Shown: positions 16,369 to 26,104, counted from the first letter of the stretch. The stretch: 64,000 nucleotides of DNA from Microvirga antarctica (GCF_017921815.1 NZ_JAGEMM010000006.1:62001-126000); one strand, 5' to 3'. Numbers and translations: made by a program. The notes: generated by a model from the sequence alone, not told the origin.

Positions 16369-17064
16369 TCAATCAAGCCGACGGGAAATCCCCTCGCGCT
16401 CGCGCCATTCCTTCAACAGGACCTGGCGGCGGCGTGGATAGCGGCTGTCCGAGACCGCCAAATGGGTGATTCTGTCCGCTCGAAAATGGCGGTAATCGCC
16501 TCTAAGTTCGCACCACCCCAGGACGATCCGGACACGATCGAAGTAGCCGAGCGCGAAGGGCCAGATGGTTCGTTCAGATGGCGTTCCCGCACCGTTGCGA
16601 TAGGTGATGGCGAGTTTGCGCTCGGAGCGGATCGCCTTGCGCAGGGTCGCCAGATCCACGGCATCCGACACCAGGGAAGGGCCGGGTCCGACGAGGAGCG
16701 TGGAAGCATCAAAACTGTCGCGCAGATCGGCCGGGAGCACAGCGGCGATTTTCGCCAAGGCATTGCGGGCGGCCGTGCCGAGGGGATCATCGGCGCGGTC
16801 GGCGACCCAGCGGGAACCCAGCACGAGGGCTTCGAGCTCATCTTCGGAGAACATCAGCGGCGGCAGCATGAAACCGGGCCGGAGCAGGTAGCCGAGTCCG
16901 GGTTCGCCCGCGATCTCCGCGCCTTGGGCGCGCAGGCTGGCAATGTCGCGGTAGAGCGTGCGAAGGCTGATGCCCAACTCATCGCAAAGCACGCGGCCGC
17001 TCACCGGGCGACGGTAGCGGCGCAGGGTCTGCAGCAGGCCTAGCAGGCGTTCCGACCGTGACAC
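16369..17064 (-). CDS. YafY-type HTH/WYL-domain transcriptional regulator
   Basis: A 231-residue regulator. The GTG at 17064 has a strong purine-rich ribosome site (GGGAGGGAAGC) directly upstream; the 70 extra residues upstream in the frame are not protein-like. The N-terminal winged helix (SERLLGLLQTLRRYRRPV, then LGISLRTLYRDIASLRAQG) is followed by the WYL domain (SERTIWPFALGYFDRVRIVLGWC in shortened form, then FRADRI). WYL regulators sense small ligands or nucleic acids. It is probably co-transcribed with the VOC gene 63 bases downstream and reads divergently from the aldolase gene. Confidence 0.85.
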   Translation of the reverse strand: MSRSERLLGLLQTLRRYRRPVSGRVLCDELGISLRTLYRDIASLRAQGAEIAGEPGLGYLLRPGFMLPPLMFSEDELEALVLGSRWVADRADDPLGTAARNALAKIAAVLPADLRDSFDASTLLVGPGPSLVSDAVDLATLRKAIRSERKLAITYRNGAGTPSERTIWPFALGYFDRVRIVLGWCELRGDYRHFRADRITHLAVSDSRYPRRRQVLLKEWREREGISRRLD

Positions 17065-17254
17065 GCTTCCCTCCCAACGGCCGATGATGCCATATTCTGG
17101 CAGCAATAGCCTATTGCAGAAAGGAACGGCCCGCGCCAACTCCCCGATGCTTGACGCCACGGCCAGAATGGGTCTGGTTGCGGCACCACAGCGCCGAAAT
17201 CGGTTTCGCGATGTGAGGCGAATCGCGCCGCTCACGCTCCAGGAATTGCCTGTC

Positions 17255-17899
17255 ATGAACGCACATATTGCCACCCTCCGCGCCTACACGAAGCTCGCGG
17301 CTGTCATCCCGGTCGTGACCATCGAGGATGCGCGCCAGAGCATCGATCTGGCGCAGGCACTGGTGGAGGCCGGCCTCCCGGTCATCGAGATCACCTTGCG
17401 CACGCCGGCGGCCCTGGATGCGATTGCGGCTATTGCAAAGGCAGTCCCGAACGCAGTTGTCGCCGCCGGCACGGTTCTGCACAAAAGCCAGATCGCCGAG
17501 GTCATCGATGCCGGAGCCAAATTCATCGTCACGCCCGGCACGCCCACGCGTCTCGCGGAGGACCTGGCCGAAGCGTCCATTCCGGTGATGCCGGGCTGCG
17601 CGACCGTGTCGGAGGCCCTGAGCCTTGCGGCGATGGGGTTCGAGATCCTCAAATTTTTCCCGGCAGCCGCTTCGGGGGGGGCGGCCTGGCTGAAATCGGT
17701 TCGTGGACCACTGCCGGCCGTATCCTTCTGCCCGACCGGAGGGATCGATCTGCAAACCGCGCCGACCTATCTGTCGCTTCCCAACGTAATCTGCGTGGGC
17801 GGCACGTGGGTGACGCCCATGGATGCGCTGCGCGCCGGCGACTTCGCGCGCATCGGGACATTGGCGGCCGGGGCAGCACGCCTGAGCGCCCAAAGCTGA
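17255..17899 (+). CDS. eda: KDPG/KHG-type 2-keto-3-deoxy sugar acid aldolase
   Basis: A 214-residue class I aldolase with the TIM-barrel of Entner-Doudoroff KDPG aldolase. AGGAAT at 17241-17246 supports the ATG at 17255; the longer frame from 17084 is not needed. The catalytic Glu (VIEITLRT), the GTV motif (VAAGTVL), the CATVSE phosphate region, the Schiff-base Lys (ILKFFPA) and the glycine-rich phosphate loop (CPTGGI) are all present. It cleaves a 2-keto-3-deoxy acid to pyruvate and an aldehyde. With an IlvD/Edd dehydratase 0.9 kb downstream it probably forms part of a sugar-acid pathway, though phosphate specificity is not proven. Confidence 0.9.
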   Translation: MNAHIATLRAYTKLAAVIPVVTIEDARQSIDLAQALVEAGLPVIEITLRTPAALDAIAAIAKAVPNAVVAAGTVLHKSQIAEVIDAGAKFIVTPGTPTRLAEDLAEASIPVMPGCATVSEALSLAAMGFEILKFFPAAASGGAAWLKSVRGPLPAVSFCPTGGIDLQTAPTYLSLPNVICVGGTWVTPMDALRAGDFARIGTLAAGAARLSAQS

Positions 17900-17960
17900 A
17901 CCATTCGCGCACCCTTCCGTTGTGTCTGCACATGTGATGGCGGACAGGCAGGAGGTCACG

Positions 17961-18758
17961 ATGGTGGATTACAGGAAGCTTCTGGATGCGGTCGTGGGCT
18001 CCATGGGCAGAGGCGATGTGGCGGGCACGGCCCGTGAGGCCGCAGCAGGGCTCGGCAAGACCGTCGACCAAGCGGTCGCCGACGTGAAAGCCACGACGCC
18101 GGACCAGTTTCTGCAGAAAGCCAAGGAACTGGCGGCACAGCATCCGGGCCTCACACAGGCCGCCGTCGTCGGATTGGCTGGCCTTCTGTTCAAGAATCGG
18201 AAAGGTGGTCTGTCCAGCGGCCTTGTGAAGCTTGGCGGCCTCGCGGTCATCGGTGCCCTTGCGTATAAGGCTACGCAGAGTCGGTCGACAGGCCCGACGG
18301 AGCCTTCGCGGTTCTCGGATGGGCCCACGCCTGTGGCTTTGGATCCCGCATTGAAGGCGCTGGCGCCAACGGACGACGATGCTCGCCTTCTTCTGCGCGC
18401 CATGGTAGCGGCGGCAGCCGCCGACGGGCAGATCGACGACAACGAGCGTACGCGTATCACCAAGGGGCTGGTGGATGCTGGCATCGATCCTGAGGCCAGT
18501 CGCTGGCTCGAAGACGAGATGGCATCGCCCGCAGATGTCGACGAACTGGCGGAACCGGTGAATGATCCCGACCTGGCAGCCCGTGTCTATGCGGCAGCCC
18601 GGATCACCATCGACCCGGACACCCTGCAGGAGCGTGATTTCCTGCAACGGCTGGCTCTCGCTCTCGATCTTGACCCGGCGGTCCTGCGCGAGATCGATTC
18701 TGCGGCGACGGGCCTGCGCGAGAAGGCTGCAACGGACGCCCCCTCGCATCACGGTTGA
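17961..18758 (+). CDS. TerB-like tellurite resistance domain protein (DUF533/YebE type)
   Basis: A 265-residue protein. The ATG at 17961 has AGGAGGT at 17950-17956. The middle holds a hydrophobic glycine-rich segment ([13 protein letters not shown] to GALAYKA, about 70-105) that may enter a membrane. The C-terminal half carries the TerB signature ([15 protein letters not shown]) with its acidic, metal-binding character, then [20 protein letters not shown]. Members of this family are common inner-membrane-associated proteins of unknown role. It lies between the aldolase and the dehydratase, 62 bases after the first, so it may simply share their transcript. Confidence 0.85.
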   Translation: MVDYRKLLDAVVGSMGRGDVAGTAREAAAGLGKTVDQAVADVKATTPDQFLQKAKELAAQHPGLTQAAVVGLAGLLFKNRKGGLSSGLVKLGGLAVIGALAYKATQSRSTGPTEPSRFSDGPTPVALDPALKALAPTDDDARLLLRAMVAAAAADGQIDDNERTRITKGLVDAGIDPEASRWLEDEMASPADVDELAEPVNDPDLAARVYAAARITIDPDTLQERDFLQRLALALDLDPAVLREIDSAATGLREKAATDAPSHHG

Positions 18759-18823
18759 TTTCGTCGGCCGGACCGAGTGATATCCGCTCGACACGGACGC
18801 GACGACGTCGAAAGGAATCAGGA

Positions 18824-20629
18824 ATGGCTGCCAGACCCCAGCGGCGCACGCCGGATCAGCTTCGTTCGAGGCTCTGGTTTGATAACCCCGACAACCCGGG
18901 GATGACCGCGCTCTATCTTGAGCGTTACCTCAATTATGGGCTGACTGCCAAAGAGTTGCAGGGCAAGAAGCCGATCATCGGCATTGCGCAGACGGGTTCG
19001 GACCTCGCCCCGTGCAACCGTCACCATTTGGAACTCGCCAAGCGCGTCCGCGAGGGAATTACGGCCGCGGGCGGCGTGGCCTTCGAGTTTCCCTGCCACC
19101 CGATCCAGGAAACCGGAAAGCGGCCGACGGCCGCTCTCGATCGCAACCTCGCCTACCTGTCGCTGGTGGAGGTTCTTTATGGATATCCGCTGGACGGGGT
19201 GGTGCTGCTCACCGGCTGCGACAAGACCATGCCGGCTTGCATGATGGCAGCCGCGACGGTGAACATTCCTGCAGTGTCGCTGAATGTCGGGCCGATGCTC
19301 AATGGCTGGCATCACGGGGAGCGGACAGGCTCGGGAACCGTGATCTGGAAAGCCCGCGAGCGACATGCCGCAGGGGATATCGACTACCAGCAATTCATCG
19401 ACATCGTGGGCTCCTCCGCGCCGTCGGTGGGCCACTGCAACACGATGGGCACGGCCTCCACGATGAACGCCCTCGCCGAAGCGCTCGGGATGTCGCTGAC
19501 CGGCTCCTCGGCGATTCCCGCACCCTACCGCGAGCGGGGGCAAATGGCCTACGAGACCGGCAAGCGGATCGTCGACATGGTCTGGGAGGACCTGAAGCCC
19601 TCGGATATCCTGACGCGGGAAGCCTTTGAGAACGCCATCGTGGTCAATGCGGCCATCGGGGGCTCCACCAACGCGCCGGTTCATATCAATGCCATCGCGA
19701 AACATGTGGGCGTGGCGCTGGATTGCGACGATTGGGAGAAAGTCGGTTTCGAGACGCCGCTCCTGGTCAACATGCAGCCGGCCGGCCTCTATCTGGGCGA
19801 AGAATATTTCAGGGCGGGAGGGCTGCCTGCCGTGATCGCCGAGTTGATCGGCGCCGGCAGGATTCATCAGGACGCACTGACCTGCACGGGCCGGACCATC
19901 GGCGAGGATTGCCTGGGTAAATTCACCTGGGACCACGAGGTCATCCGGTCTTATGACAACCCCCTCAAGGAAAAGGCGGGTTTCCTGAATCTGAAGGGGA
20001 CCCTGTTCGATTCGGCGATCATGAAGACGAGTGTGATCAGCCCGGAATTCCAGGAGCGATACCTCGACAACCCGGAGGATCCCAATGCCTTCGAGGGGCC
20101 GGTCGTGGTGTTCGAGGGCCCGGAGGATTACCACCACCGGATCGACGATCCGTCCCTGCATATCGACGAGCATACCATCCTGATCATGCGCGGTGCGGGC
20201 CCGATCGGCTATCCGGGCGCTGCGGAGGTGGTCAACATGCAGCCACCGGGGGCCTTGATCCGCAAGGGGATCCTGTCCCTCCCGTGCATCGGCGACGGAC
20301 GCCAGTCGGGAACATCGGCAACGCCCTCGATCCTCAACGCCTCGCCAGAGGCTGCGATCGGGGGCGGCCTCGCCATCCTGGAAACCGGCGACCGTATCCG
20401 GATCGATCTGAACCTTCGCCGCGCCGACATCCTGTTACCTGCCGAAGAACTGCAGCGCCGCCGTGACGCGCTCGCCGCAAAGGGCGGCTTTCCCTATCCG
20501 GCAAGCCAAACGCCCTGGCAGGAAATCCAGCGCGGGATGGTCGCGCAATTGTCCGAAGGCATGGTTCTCAAGCCGGCGGTCAAATACCAGAAGGTCGCCC
20601 AGGCCTCCGTGCCGCGCGATAATCACTGA
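18824..20629 (+). CDS. xylD: IlvD/Edd family sugar-acid dehydratase, D-xylonate dehydratase type
   Basis: A 601-residue iron-sulfur dehydratase. The ATG at 18824 has AGGAATCAGGA before it. Cluster-ligand cysteines are in [16 protein letters not shown] and GHCNTMG. The active-site tail [20 protein letters not shown] is present in the C-terminal barrel. The N-terminus ([18 protein letters not shown]) and the end (KYQKVA then DNH) closely resemble Caulobacter XylD rather than IlvD of amino-acid synthesis. It would dehydrate an aldonic acid to a 2-keto-3-deoxy acid, the type of substrate used by the aldolase upstream. Substrate is inferred and could be another pentonate or hexonate. Confidence 0.85.
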   Translation: MAARPQRRTPDQLRSRLWFDNPDNPGMTALYLERYLNYGLTAKELQGKKPIIGIAQTGSDLAPCNRHHLELAKRVREGITAAGGVAFEFPCHPIQETGKRPTAALDRNLAYLSLVEVLYGYPLDGVVLLTGCDKTMPACMMAAATVNIPAVSLNVGPMLNGWHHGERTGSGTVIWKARERHAAGDIDYQQFIDIVGSSAPSVGHCNTMGTASTMNALAEALGMSLTGSSAIPAPYRERGQMAYETGKRIVDMVWEDLKPSDILTREAFENAIVVNAAIGGSTNAPVHINAIAKHVGVALDCDDWEKVGFETPLLVNMQPAGLYLGEEYFRAGGLPAVIAELIGAGRIHQDALTCTGRTIGEDCLGKFTWDHEVIRSYDNPLKEKAGFLNLKGTLFDSAIMKTSVISPEFQERYLDNPEDPNAFEGPVVVFEGPEDYHHRIDDPSLHIDEHTILIMRGAGPIGYPGAAEVVNMQPPGALIRKGILSLPCIGDGRQSGTSATPSILNASPEAAIGGGLAILETGDRIRIDLNLRRADILLPAEELQRRRDALAAKGGFPYPASQTPWQEIQRGMVAQLSEGMVLKPAVKYQKVAQASVPRDNH

Positions 20630-20982
20630 CGTCAGGCAGGAGCGCGGGTGGCCGGTGTTTCGAGCTCCCGACTGGCACCGCCCGTTGTGGCGCCTGTTGG
20701 GCGTGGTGCTTGCGTCGCGTCTTGAGTTTGACAGGAGTCGTGTCGCGGTTGTGTCCGGAATCGTACTCTTGCTAGGATGGTTGCGAACGCGATATCGTCA
20801 AGCTTGGCGATCGGAAATGCAGCCATGCACGGACAATGCCGTTCTCTTCCTGATACGAGGGGCCCTTCGGGACGCCGCAAAAGCCTGATTTGGGATCAGG
20901 TTCCTGGCCAGCCCGCCGGCGGTCGCACGCGCGTCGTGCGCCGCACGGCCATCTCCCACCTGTTCCGCCGGGATCCCGGCGC
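20630..20982. other. 353-base gap before AraC gene
   Basis: No gene is seen. The stop of the dehydratase lies in a CTGACGTCAG palindrome (20627-20636), and a TTGACA hexamer occurs at 20728-20733 without a clear -10 partner at standard spacing. It presumably holds the promoter of the downstream AraC regulator. Confidence 0.4.
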
Positions 20983-22008
20983 ATGAGCGGCGCCTCGGGC
21001 GAGCTCCCGGCTCCGGCTGTCGGAGCCCTCTCGCAGACCCCCGGTCTGATCGATCGATCGGGCCGCTTTTCGACCCTGGACGAGGTCGAGCATGTGGTCG
21101 GGGCTGCGGTTACTGAGCATCGCCTGGTTCCCGCGACGCGGCATGCGCAGGTGGCGAGCGCCTTCCAGTTTCATGGCGCGCGAGATCTCGCCACCTTCAG
21201 TATCCGTTACGGGTGCGCCCTGACGGTCGAATGGAAAGATCTCGAGGCTCCGGAGCGCCTCGCCTTCATCGTGGCGACAGAGGGGAAGGGCCAATTGCTG
21301 CACGGGCGCAGAGCCCACGTGATTTCGGCCTCCGAGGGTGCCGTCGTGACCTCTGGATCGCAGGAACTCCTGCAATACGGCGAGGATTGCGAGACCGGCG
21401 TCCTCGTGATGAACCGCAGAAAGCTCAACGAGCATTGCGCGCGGCTCCTCGGCCGGGACCCCATCGAAGTCGCATTCGACACCAGCTTTCCCCTTGAGAG
21501 CGCCCAAGGACAAAGCTGGCTGCGGCTCTACCGCTACGCTTCCGCTGAAATCGCCAATCCCGACTCCCTCGTTCGATCCATTGTGGCGGCGCGGGCGAAC
21601 CTGGAGCAAATGGTTCTGACGGGACTGCTTTTCGGGCACCGCCACACCTACAGCGACGCACTCATGCGGCCGCAACCTGCGGCAGCGCCGTTCTATGTGA
21701 GGCGGGCCGAAGCCTTCATCGAGGCCTCTTTCGCCGATCCGATTTCCATTGCCGATATTGCAGCCTATGCGGGAGTCAGCGCCCGCAGCCTGCAAAGCGG
21801 CTTCCAGACATTTCGCGGCACAACGCCAATGATGTTCCTGCGCGCGGTCCGGCTGCGCCATGCCCACCGCCAGCTCCAGCATGCCGATCCGACCGCCTCG
21901 ACGGTGACCGAGATCGCTATCGGCTGCGGTTTCAGTCATCTGGGAGAATTTGCCGCTCATTACAAGCGGACGTTCGGCGTTTCGCCGCGGCAGACCCTTG
22001 CCGGCTGA
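20983..22008 (+). CDS. AraC family transcriptional regulator (first copy)
   Basis: A 341-residue regulator. Residues about 50-215 form an AraC-binding-like sensor domain. The C-terminal about 100 residues hold the two helix-turn-helix motifs of AraC proteins (ISIADIAAYAGVSARSLQSGF and TEIAIGCGFSHLGEFAAHYK). The ATG at 20983 is taken as start because upstream residues in the same frame are Arg-rich and uninformative. It is clearly paralogous to the regulator at 22546: both share the RAEAFIEA/RAEAYIAA entry helix and the DPISIADIA/EPISLAEIA turn. Located after the sugar-acid dehydratase, it may regulate that pathway; no operator could be identified. Confidence 0.88.
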   Translation: MSGASGELPAPAVGALSQTPGLIDRSGRFSTLDEVEHVVGAAVTEHRLVPATRHAQVASAFQFHGARDLATFSIRYGCALTVEWKDLEAPERLAFIVATEGKGQLLHGRRAHVISASEGAVVTSGSQELLQYGEDCETGVLVMNRRKLNEHCARLLGRDPIEVAFDTSFPLESAQGQSWLRLYRYASAEIANPDSLVRSIVAARANLEQMVLTGLLFGHRHTYSDALMRPQPAAAPFYVRRAEAFIEASFADPISIADIAAYAGVSARSLQSGFQTFRGTTPMMFLRAVRLRHAHRQLQHADPTASTVTEIAIGCGFSHLGEFAAHYKRTFGVSPRQTLAG

Positions 22009-22009
22009 T

Positions 22010-22444
22010 CTAGAGGGCCGAGCCGCGGACGGCACCGTAGCGCATCCCGTAATGGCCGACCTCGGGGACCGGCCGCGGAGAGGCGGAGGGTGCCCAGTTT
22101 TCGCCGCCGGCCCGGGCAATCCAGGCTGCGGCGCGTTCGTCACGCCAGTTGAGGCGCAGGGCGGTTCGGAAATCCGCGAGAGCGGCATGAGACTGGCCGC
22201 GCAGATAGAGACCGATGCCACGGTCCACATGGAAGGATACGAGATCCGGGCATCCGAAGAATGTTTCTTCCGCTACGGCATCTCGCCCGCGGAAGATCCA
22301 GGTCAACAACGGAGCGGTCAACTGGCTGAACCAGGTGAGTCGTTCCGGCGAACGAGCTTCGGCAGTGCGCAAAACCGTGAAGCAGCCGCGTCGGATGTCC
22401 AGCGGTTGCGCTCCGAAAGTGGGGACTGGCGGCATGAATGTCAT
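22010..22444 (-). CDS. hypothetical protein, possible TPR-like segment
   Basis: A 144-residue frame on the minus strand filling the gap between two plus-strand AraC genes. It is unrecognised. A mid-region stretch (GIGLYLRGQSHAALADFRTALRLNWR) has the spacing of one tetratricopeptide helix pair. The composition is protein-like, with no runs of Arg or Pro typical of shadow frames. Its stop lies two bases after the end of the first AraC gene. A competing plus-strand frame (21950-22507) looks less protein-like. Existence is moderately supported; function is unknown. Confidence 0.5.
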   Translation of the reverse strand: MTFMPPVPTFGAQPLDIRRGCFTVLRTAEARSPERLTWFSQLTAPLLTWIFRGRDAVAEETFFGCPDLVSFHVDRGIGLYLRGQSHAALADFRTALRLNWRDERAAAWIARAGGENWAPSASPRPVPEVGHYGMRYGAVRGSAL

Positions 22445-22545
22445 GGTTCATCTGACACCCAGACGCGGCCTGCCGAAATCGGAATACCGCAAGTCTTGTC
22501 GCGATAACGCAGGAATAGTACCGATTTGAGCGCTTGGAGAGCTTG

Positions 22546-23589
22546 ATGCCAAGTCAGGACAATCCTTCCAAAACCAGCCCCCCGGATGCGGCCCCCGGGC
22601 CTTCCGACCCACGGGTCGTTGATTTTGGATTCGCGTCATCCAGCCACGACGAGTTCGAGGCGGTGCTCAATAAGCTCATCTCGCCGACGCGCGTTCGGCC
22701 CAACGGCCGTGATGCTCGGTCGGGGGGGCATCTCGAATTTCATGGGACCCACAACTTCAGCGTTTTCGAATCAGCGTTCGCTGGTGTGACGCATGAACTT
22801 CCGGCCGAACCGGACGACAATCGCCTGGCCTTCGTGTCCGCATCCAGGGGGGTCGGCCAGATCGAGCTGAACCGGCAGGGCCATGTCTTCAGCCGTACAT
22901 CGGGGATCCTGATGACGTCCGGCGCCCCGCGATTACTGCGGCAGTCGGACGATTGCCTCATGACGGTCTTGATCCTGGATCGCGGGCTGATCGCGAGCCA
23001 TTGCGCAAAATTGCTCGGCCGCGATCTCGAAAGTGACGTTACGTTCGGCGAGACATTGCCGCTCGATACGCCGAGCGGTCAGAACTGGCTTCGGCTGGTG
23101 GACTATGTGAATGCCGAACTGAAGCAGCCATCGTCGCTCGCACGAACAGTTCCGGCGGCCTTCCAGCAGATCCAGCAAATGGTCATGACGGGCCTTCTTT
23201 ACGGCCATTCGCACAACTACTCGCAGGCGCTGATGGCACCGCAATCGCCCGCTGCGCCCTATTATGTAAAGCGGGCTGAAGCATATATCGCGGCGAATTT
23301 CGGCGAGCCGATTTCGCTGGCGGAGATCGCTTCTCATGCGGGGGTGAGCGCGCGGAGTTTGCAGAACGGATTTCAGAACTTCCGGGGTCGCACGCCGATG
23401 GCGTTCCTGAGAGCCGTCAGGCTGCAGGCCGCCCATGAACGGCTTCTCGCTGCCGATCCGGCCGTCGAGACCGTAACGCGGGTCGCGCGGGATTGCGGCT
23501 TCAATCACCTGGGCGAGTTCTCGACCCATTATAAACGCACCTTTGACCTGACGCCGCGCGAGGCGCTCCTCCGGACCCGCCGCCCCTAG
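22546..23589 (+). CDS. AraC family transcriptional regulator (second copy)
   Basis: A 347-residue AraC-type regulator. The ATG at 22546 is preferred over the TTG at 22534; GGAGA lies at 22536-22540. The sensor half contains FSRTSGILMTSGAPRLLRQS, similar in layout to the first copy, and the C-terminal half contains both helix-turn-helix motifs (SLAEIASHAGVSARSLQNGF and TRVARDCGFNHLGEF). It probably arose by duplication with the copy ending 0.5 kb upstream. Its stop overlaps the stop of the convergent hydroxyacid dehydrogenase gene by four bases. Targets are unknown. Confidence 0.88.
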   Translation: MPSQDNPSKTSPPDAAPGPSDPRVVDFGFASSSHDEFEAVLNKLISPTRVRPNGRDARSGGHLEFHGTHNFSVFESAFAGVTHELPAEPDDNRLAFVSASRGVGQIELNRQGHVFSRTSGILMTSGAPRLLRQSDDCLMTVLILDRGLIASHCAKLLGRDLESDVTFGETLPLDTPSGQNWLRLVDYVNAELKQPSSLARTVPAAFQQIQQMVMTGLLYGHSHNYSQALMAPQSPAAPYYVKRAEAYIAANFGEPISLAEIASHAGVSARSLQNGFQNFRGRTPMAFLRAVRLQAAHERLLAADPAVETVTRVARDCGFNHLGEFSTHYKRTFDLTPREALLRTRRP

Positions 23590-24545
23590 GGCCTGGACCA
23601 CGGGGTCTCGTCGACCGGACTTAAAGGGCCCTTGCCGGAAAACCACGAGTCGAGGTTGTCGACCAGCATTTGGCCCATGGCCTTTCTCGTATGCACGGAC
23701 GCTGAGGCCACATGCGGCAGCAGGACGACGTTGTCGAGGTCGATGAGGGCCTGCGGAACCTGCGGCTCATGCTCGAACACGTCCAAACCGGCAGCAAGGA
23801 TCGTCCCGGTTTGCAGGGCTGCGATGAGGGCCTGTTCGTCGACCACGCTGCCGCGGGCGACGTTGATCAGGACGCCGTTTGGTCCAAGCGCCTTCAGGAT
23901 CGACGCGTCGACCAGATGCCTGGTCTCCGGTCCGCCGGGGGTGATGACGATGAGCACGTCGCAGGTCTCGGCCAGGTCCAGCAGGGTCGCGCAATAGGGA
24001 TAGGCTACATCCGGCTGCCGGCTGCGCCCATGATACGCGATCCTGACGTCGAATCCTTCGAGCCGTCGTGCGATGGCCTTGCCGATGCGACCCAGCCCGA
24101 CGATGCCGACACGCCGGCCCCGCAGGGTCGGCGACAGGGGATACACCGCGTCCGCCCAGCGTCCTGCCCTCAGATAGCGGTCCGCCTGTGGTATCTGCCG
24201 CAGGGTGGCAATGAGGAGGCCCAGGGTGAGGTCCGCCACCTCGTCGTTCAGCACGTCGGGCGTGTTGGTGACGACGATGCCGCGCCGCGCCGCGTCCGCC
24301 ACGTCGACGTTGTCGTAGCCGACGCCGAACGTGGAAACGATCTCGAGATTGGGAACCCGCTCGAAAAGCGCCGCGCCGGTCGATCCATGACTGGAGCCGG
24401 TCGCGATTCCTTTGATGCGCGGCCCGACGTCGCGCACATAGGCGTCCACGTCGTTTGCTTCCCAAAGACGATGGAGCGTGAAGCGCGCATCGAGCGCATC
24501 CATGATGCTCGGCATCATCGGCTGGGTCATGAGAATATGGGACAT
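23586..24545 (-). CDS. D-2-hydroxyacid dehydrogenase (glyoxylate/hydroxypyruvate reductase type)
   Basis: A 319-residue NAD(P)-dependent dehydrogenase. The Rossmann motif (VGIVGLGRIGKAIARRL) is central. Catalytic Arg (INVARGSVVDE), Glu (LDVFEHEPQVP) and His (LLPHVASA) are all in place. ATG starts at 24545 and 24572 are both possible; 24545 gives the usual short N-terminus (HILMTQPMMP). It reduces a 2-keto acid such as glyoxylate or hydroxypyruvate, or oxidises the D-hydroxyacid. Close to a KDPG-type aldolase and a xylonate-type dehydratase, it could handle C2 products of sugar-acid cleavage; this is inference. Confidence 0.85.
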   Translation of the reverse strand: MSHILMTQPMMPSIMDALDARFTLHRLWEANDVDAYVRDVGPRIKGIATGSSHGSTGAALFERVPNLEIVSTFGVGYDNVDVADAARRGIVVTNTPDVLNDEVADLTLGLLIATLRQIPQADRYLRAGRWADAVYPLSPTLRGRRVGIVGLGRIGKAIARRLEGFDVRIAYHGRSRQPDVAYPYCATLLDLAETCDVLIVITPGGPETRHLVDASILKALGPNGVLINVARGSVVDEQALIAALQTGTILAAGLDVFEHEPQVPQALIDLDNVVLLPHVASASVHTRKAMGQMLVDNLDSWFSGKGPLSPVDETPWSRP

Positions 24546-24588
24546 GGGGAGGTCTACCTGCTCGCTTGCCATCGGAATGCGTCGGTCG

Positions 24589-25488
24589 CTACCGGGCTTC
24601 CCGCTCACGGTAAAGCAGATAAAGGCCGGAGGCGATTACCACCGAAGCCCCGACGAAGGTCCACCGATCCGGCCAGTCCCCGAACACCACATAGCCGAGG
24701 ATCAGCAGCCAGATGATCTGGGAATACATCAAGGGAGATAGGGTCGCCGCAGCGACGCGGGCATGGGCCAGGATCAGCAGCCAATGGCCGACAGCCGCGA
24801 GGACACCCATGACGAGCAGAAGGCCGAGGATCGTGGCCGAGGGCATGCCCGTCCAGATCCAGGGCAGGATCGCCGTCATGGCCACGATCCCCACAAACCC
24901 CGAGTAGAGCGTCGTGGTGGCGGATGAATCGTGAGCTGCGAGCTTGCGGGTAATGATGCCGAAAAACGCGTAGCCGATGGTGCCGGCAAGCGCGATCAGG
25001 GCCGCGGGGTGCATGACGCCAAGGCCTGGGCGGGTGATGATGAGGATCCCCCCGAGTCCGATCACGATGGCGACCATCCGCCGGGGCCCGACCCACTCGC
25101 CGAGCAGCGGTCCGGCCAGGAGCGCGACGAGAAGCGGCGTGGCGAACTGGATCGACATGTTCTCCACGAGTTGCAGGTATTTCAGCGCGGTGAACGAGCA
25201 GATGGTCGTGAACAGCATGAGGGCCGACCGAAGCAGTTGCAGGTCGAGCCGGTTGGACCGCAGAACCCCGGGCCGCGTCCACGGGTTGATCATGGCGAAG
25301 GTCAGGATCACCGCAACCACGTACCGAGCCCACACGGTGAAGAGCGGATCGACCGTGCGGTTGATGTATTTCGCTGTCGAATCGAGGGCGGAAAAACAAA
25401 CGATTGCCAGGAGCATCAGCGCGATGCCGATGCCGCGCTGGCGTGTCATGGAAGCTGCAGTCGCGGCGGACGATTCGGGAAGGGCCAT
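24589..25488 (-). CDS. DMT superfamily transporter (EamA domains)
   Basis: A 299-residue inner-membrane protein with about ten hydrophobic segments in two repeated EamA halves (for example IGIALMLLAIVCFSALDS near residue 20 and FGIITRKLAAHDSS at the start of the second half). Family members export or import small metabolites. It lies upstream of and on the same strand as the hydroxyacid dehydrogenase, about 45 bases away, so the two may be one transcript and the substrate may be an organic acid. The direction of transport cannot be told from sequence. Confidence 0.85.
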   Translation of the reverse strand: MALPESSAATAASMTRQRGIGIALMLLAIVCFSALDSTAKYINRTVDPLFTVWARYVVAVILTFAMINPWTRPGVLRSNRLDLQLLRSALMLFTTICSFTALKYLQLVENMSIQFATPLLVALLAGPLLGEWVGPRRMVAIVIGLGGILIITRPGLGVMHPAALIALAGTIGYAFFGIITRKLAAHDSSATTTLYSGFVGIVAMTAILPWIWTGMPSATILGLLLVMGVLAAVGHWLLILAHARVAAATLSPLMYSQIIWLLILGYVVFGDWPDRWTFVGASVVIASGLYLLYREREAR

Positions 25489-25576
25489 CCGGTGACGTTA
25501 CAGGGAGGCGTTGCCGAAGAGGAGTACCATTGCCGCACAGCCCGCCTGCAAGACGGGCAGGGGTCGCCTCACGAGA

Positions 25577-26104
25577 TCACGCGTTGGCCGCCAGAGGCTC
25601 CTCGAGGGCACCTGATTCCTCGAGCTCGTCGTCGGCCTCGAAGCCAGTCTGGTCGGCGCCGGTCAATCCCGCCAGATTCTTGGCGGCCTTGCGCAGAAGT
25701 TTTCTCAGGCGCTTGCGGTCCTTGTTGTCGAAGTCCGCGAGCAATTCGGCCTCGACTTCGTCCCAAAGGGAATTGATCGCCTCGGCCTTGCGCTTGCCTT
25801 CCTTCGTGAGCTTCACGCGCACGATCCGGGCGTCGCCGGCTTCGGTGTGCCGTTCGACCAGCTTCAAGGCGGACAGGCGAGAGATCGTCTTCGACGCCGT
25901 CGGCGGACGAACCCGCAGCATGGTTGCCAGGTCGCCCATGGTCATAGGCCCCGACATGGCGAGCGCCTGAAGCACCTGTTCCTGACCGGCAAACAAGCCG
26001 AGATCCGACAACTTGTCGCCCGTCCGGCTGCGGTGGAGACGGGCTGCCTGAACCAGCGACCACCCGACGCTCTTGGTGCCCGGATGCTTGGTCTCGTTGT
26101 CCAT
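25577..26104 (-). CDS. MarR family transcriptional regulator
   Basis: A 175-residue winged-helix regulator. The recognition region (MTMGDLATMLRVRPPTASKTISRL) and wing (DARIVRVKLTKEGKRKAEAI) fit MarR proteins. The ATG at 26104 follows an in-frame GTG at 26107. The C-terminal about 30 residues are acidic and probably disordered (a Glu/Asp-rich tail), longer than most MarR proteins. It lies upstream of the DMT transporter on the same strand with an 88-base gap and may control it, as MarR proteins often control nearby exporters. Confidence 0.87.
   Translation of the reverse strand: MDNETKHPGTKSVGWSLVQAARLHRSRTGDKLSDLGLFAGQEQVLQALAMSGPMTMGDLATMLRVRPPTASKTISRLSALKLVERHTEAGDARIVRVKLTKEGKRKAEAINSLWDEVEAELLADFDNKDRKRLRKLLRKAAKNLAGLTGADQTGFEADDELEESGALEEPLAANA

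Noticed and set aside
18818..20173. 451-codon open frame on the minus strand
   Set aside because: Antisense to the dehydratase gene with intact iron-sulfur motifs; shadow frame.
20896..22230. 444-codon open frame on the minus strand
   Set aside because: Antisense to a clear AraC gene; no recognisable domains.
22010..22507. Plus-strand frame 21950-22507 as the real gene between the AraC genes
   Set aside because: It overlaps the end of the first AraC gene and is Gly/Arg/Ser-rich without structure; the minus-strand frame is more protein-like.
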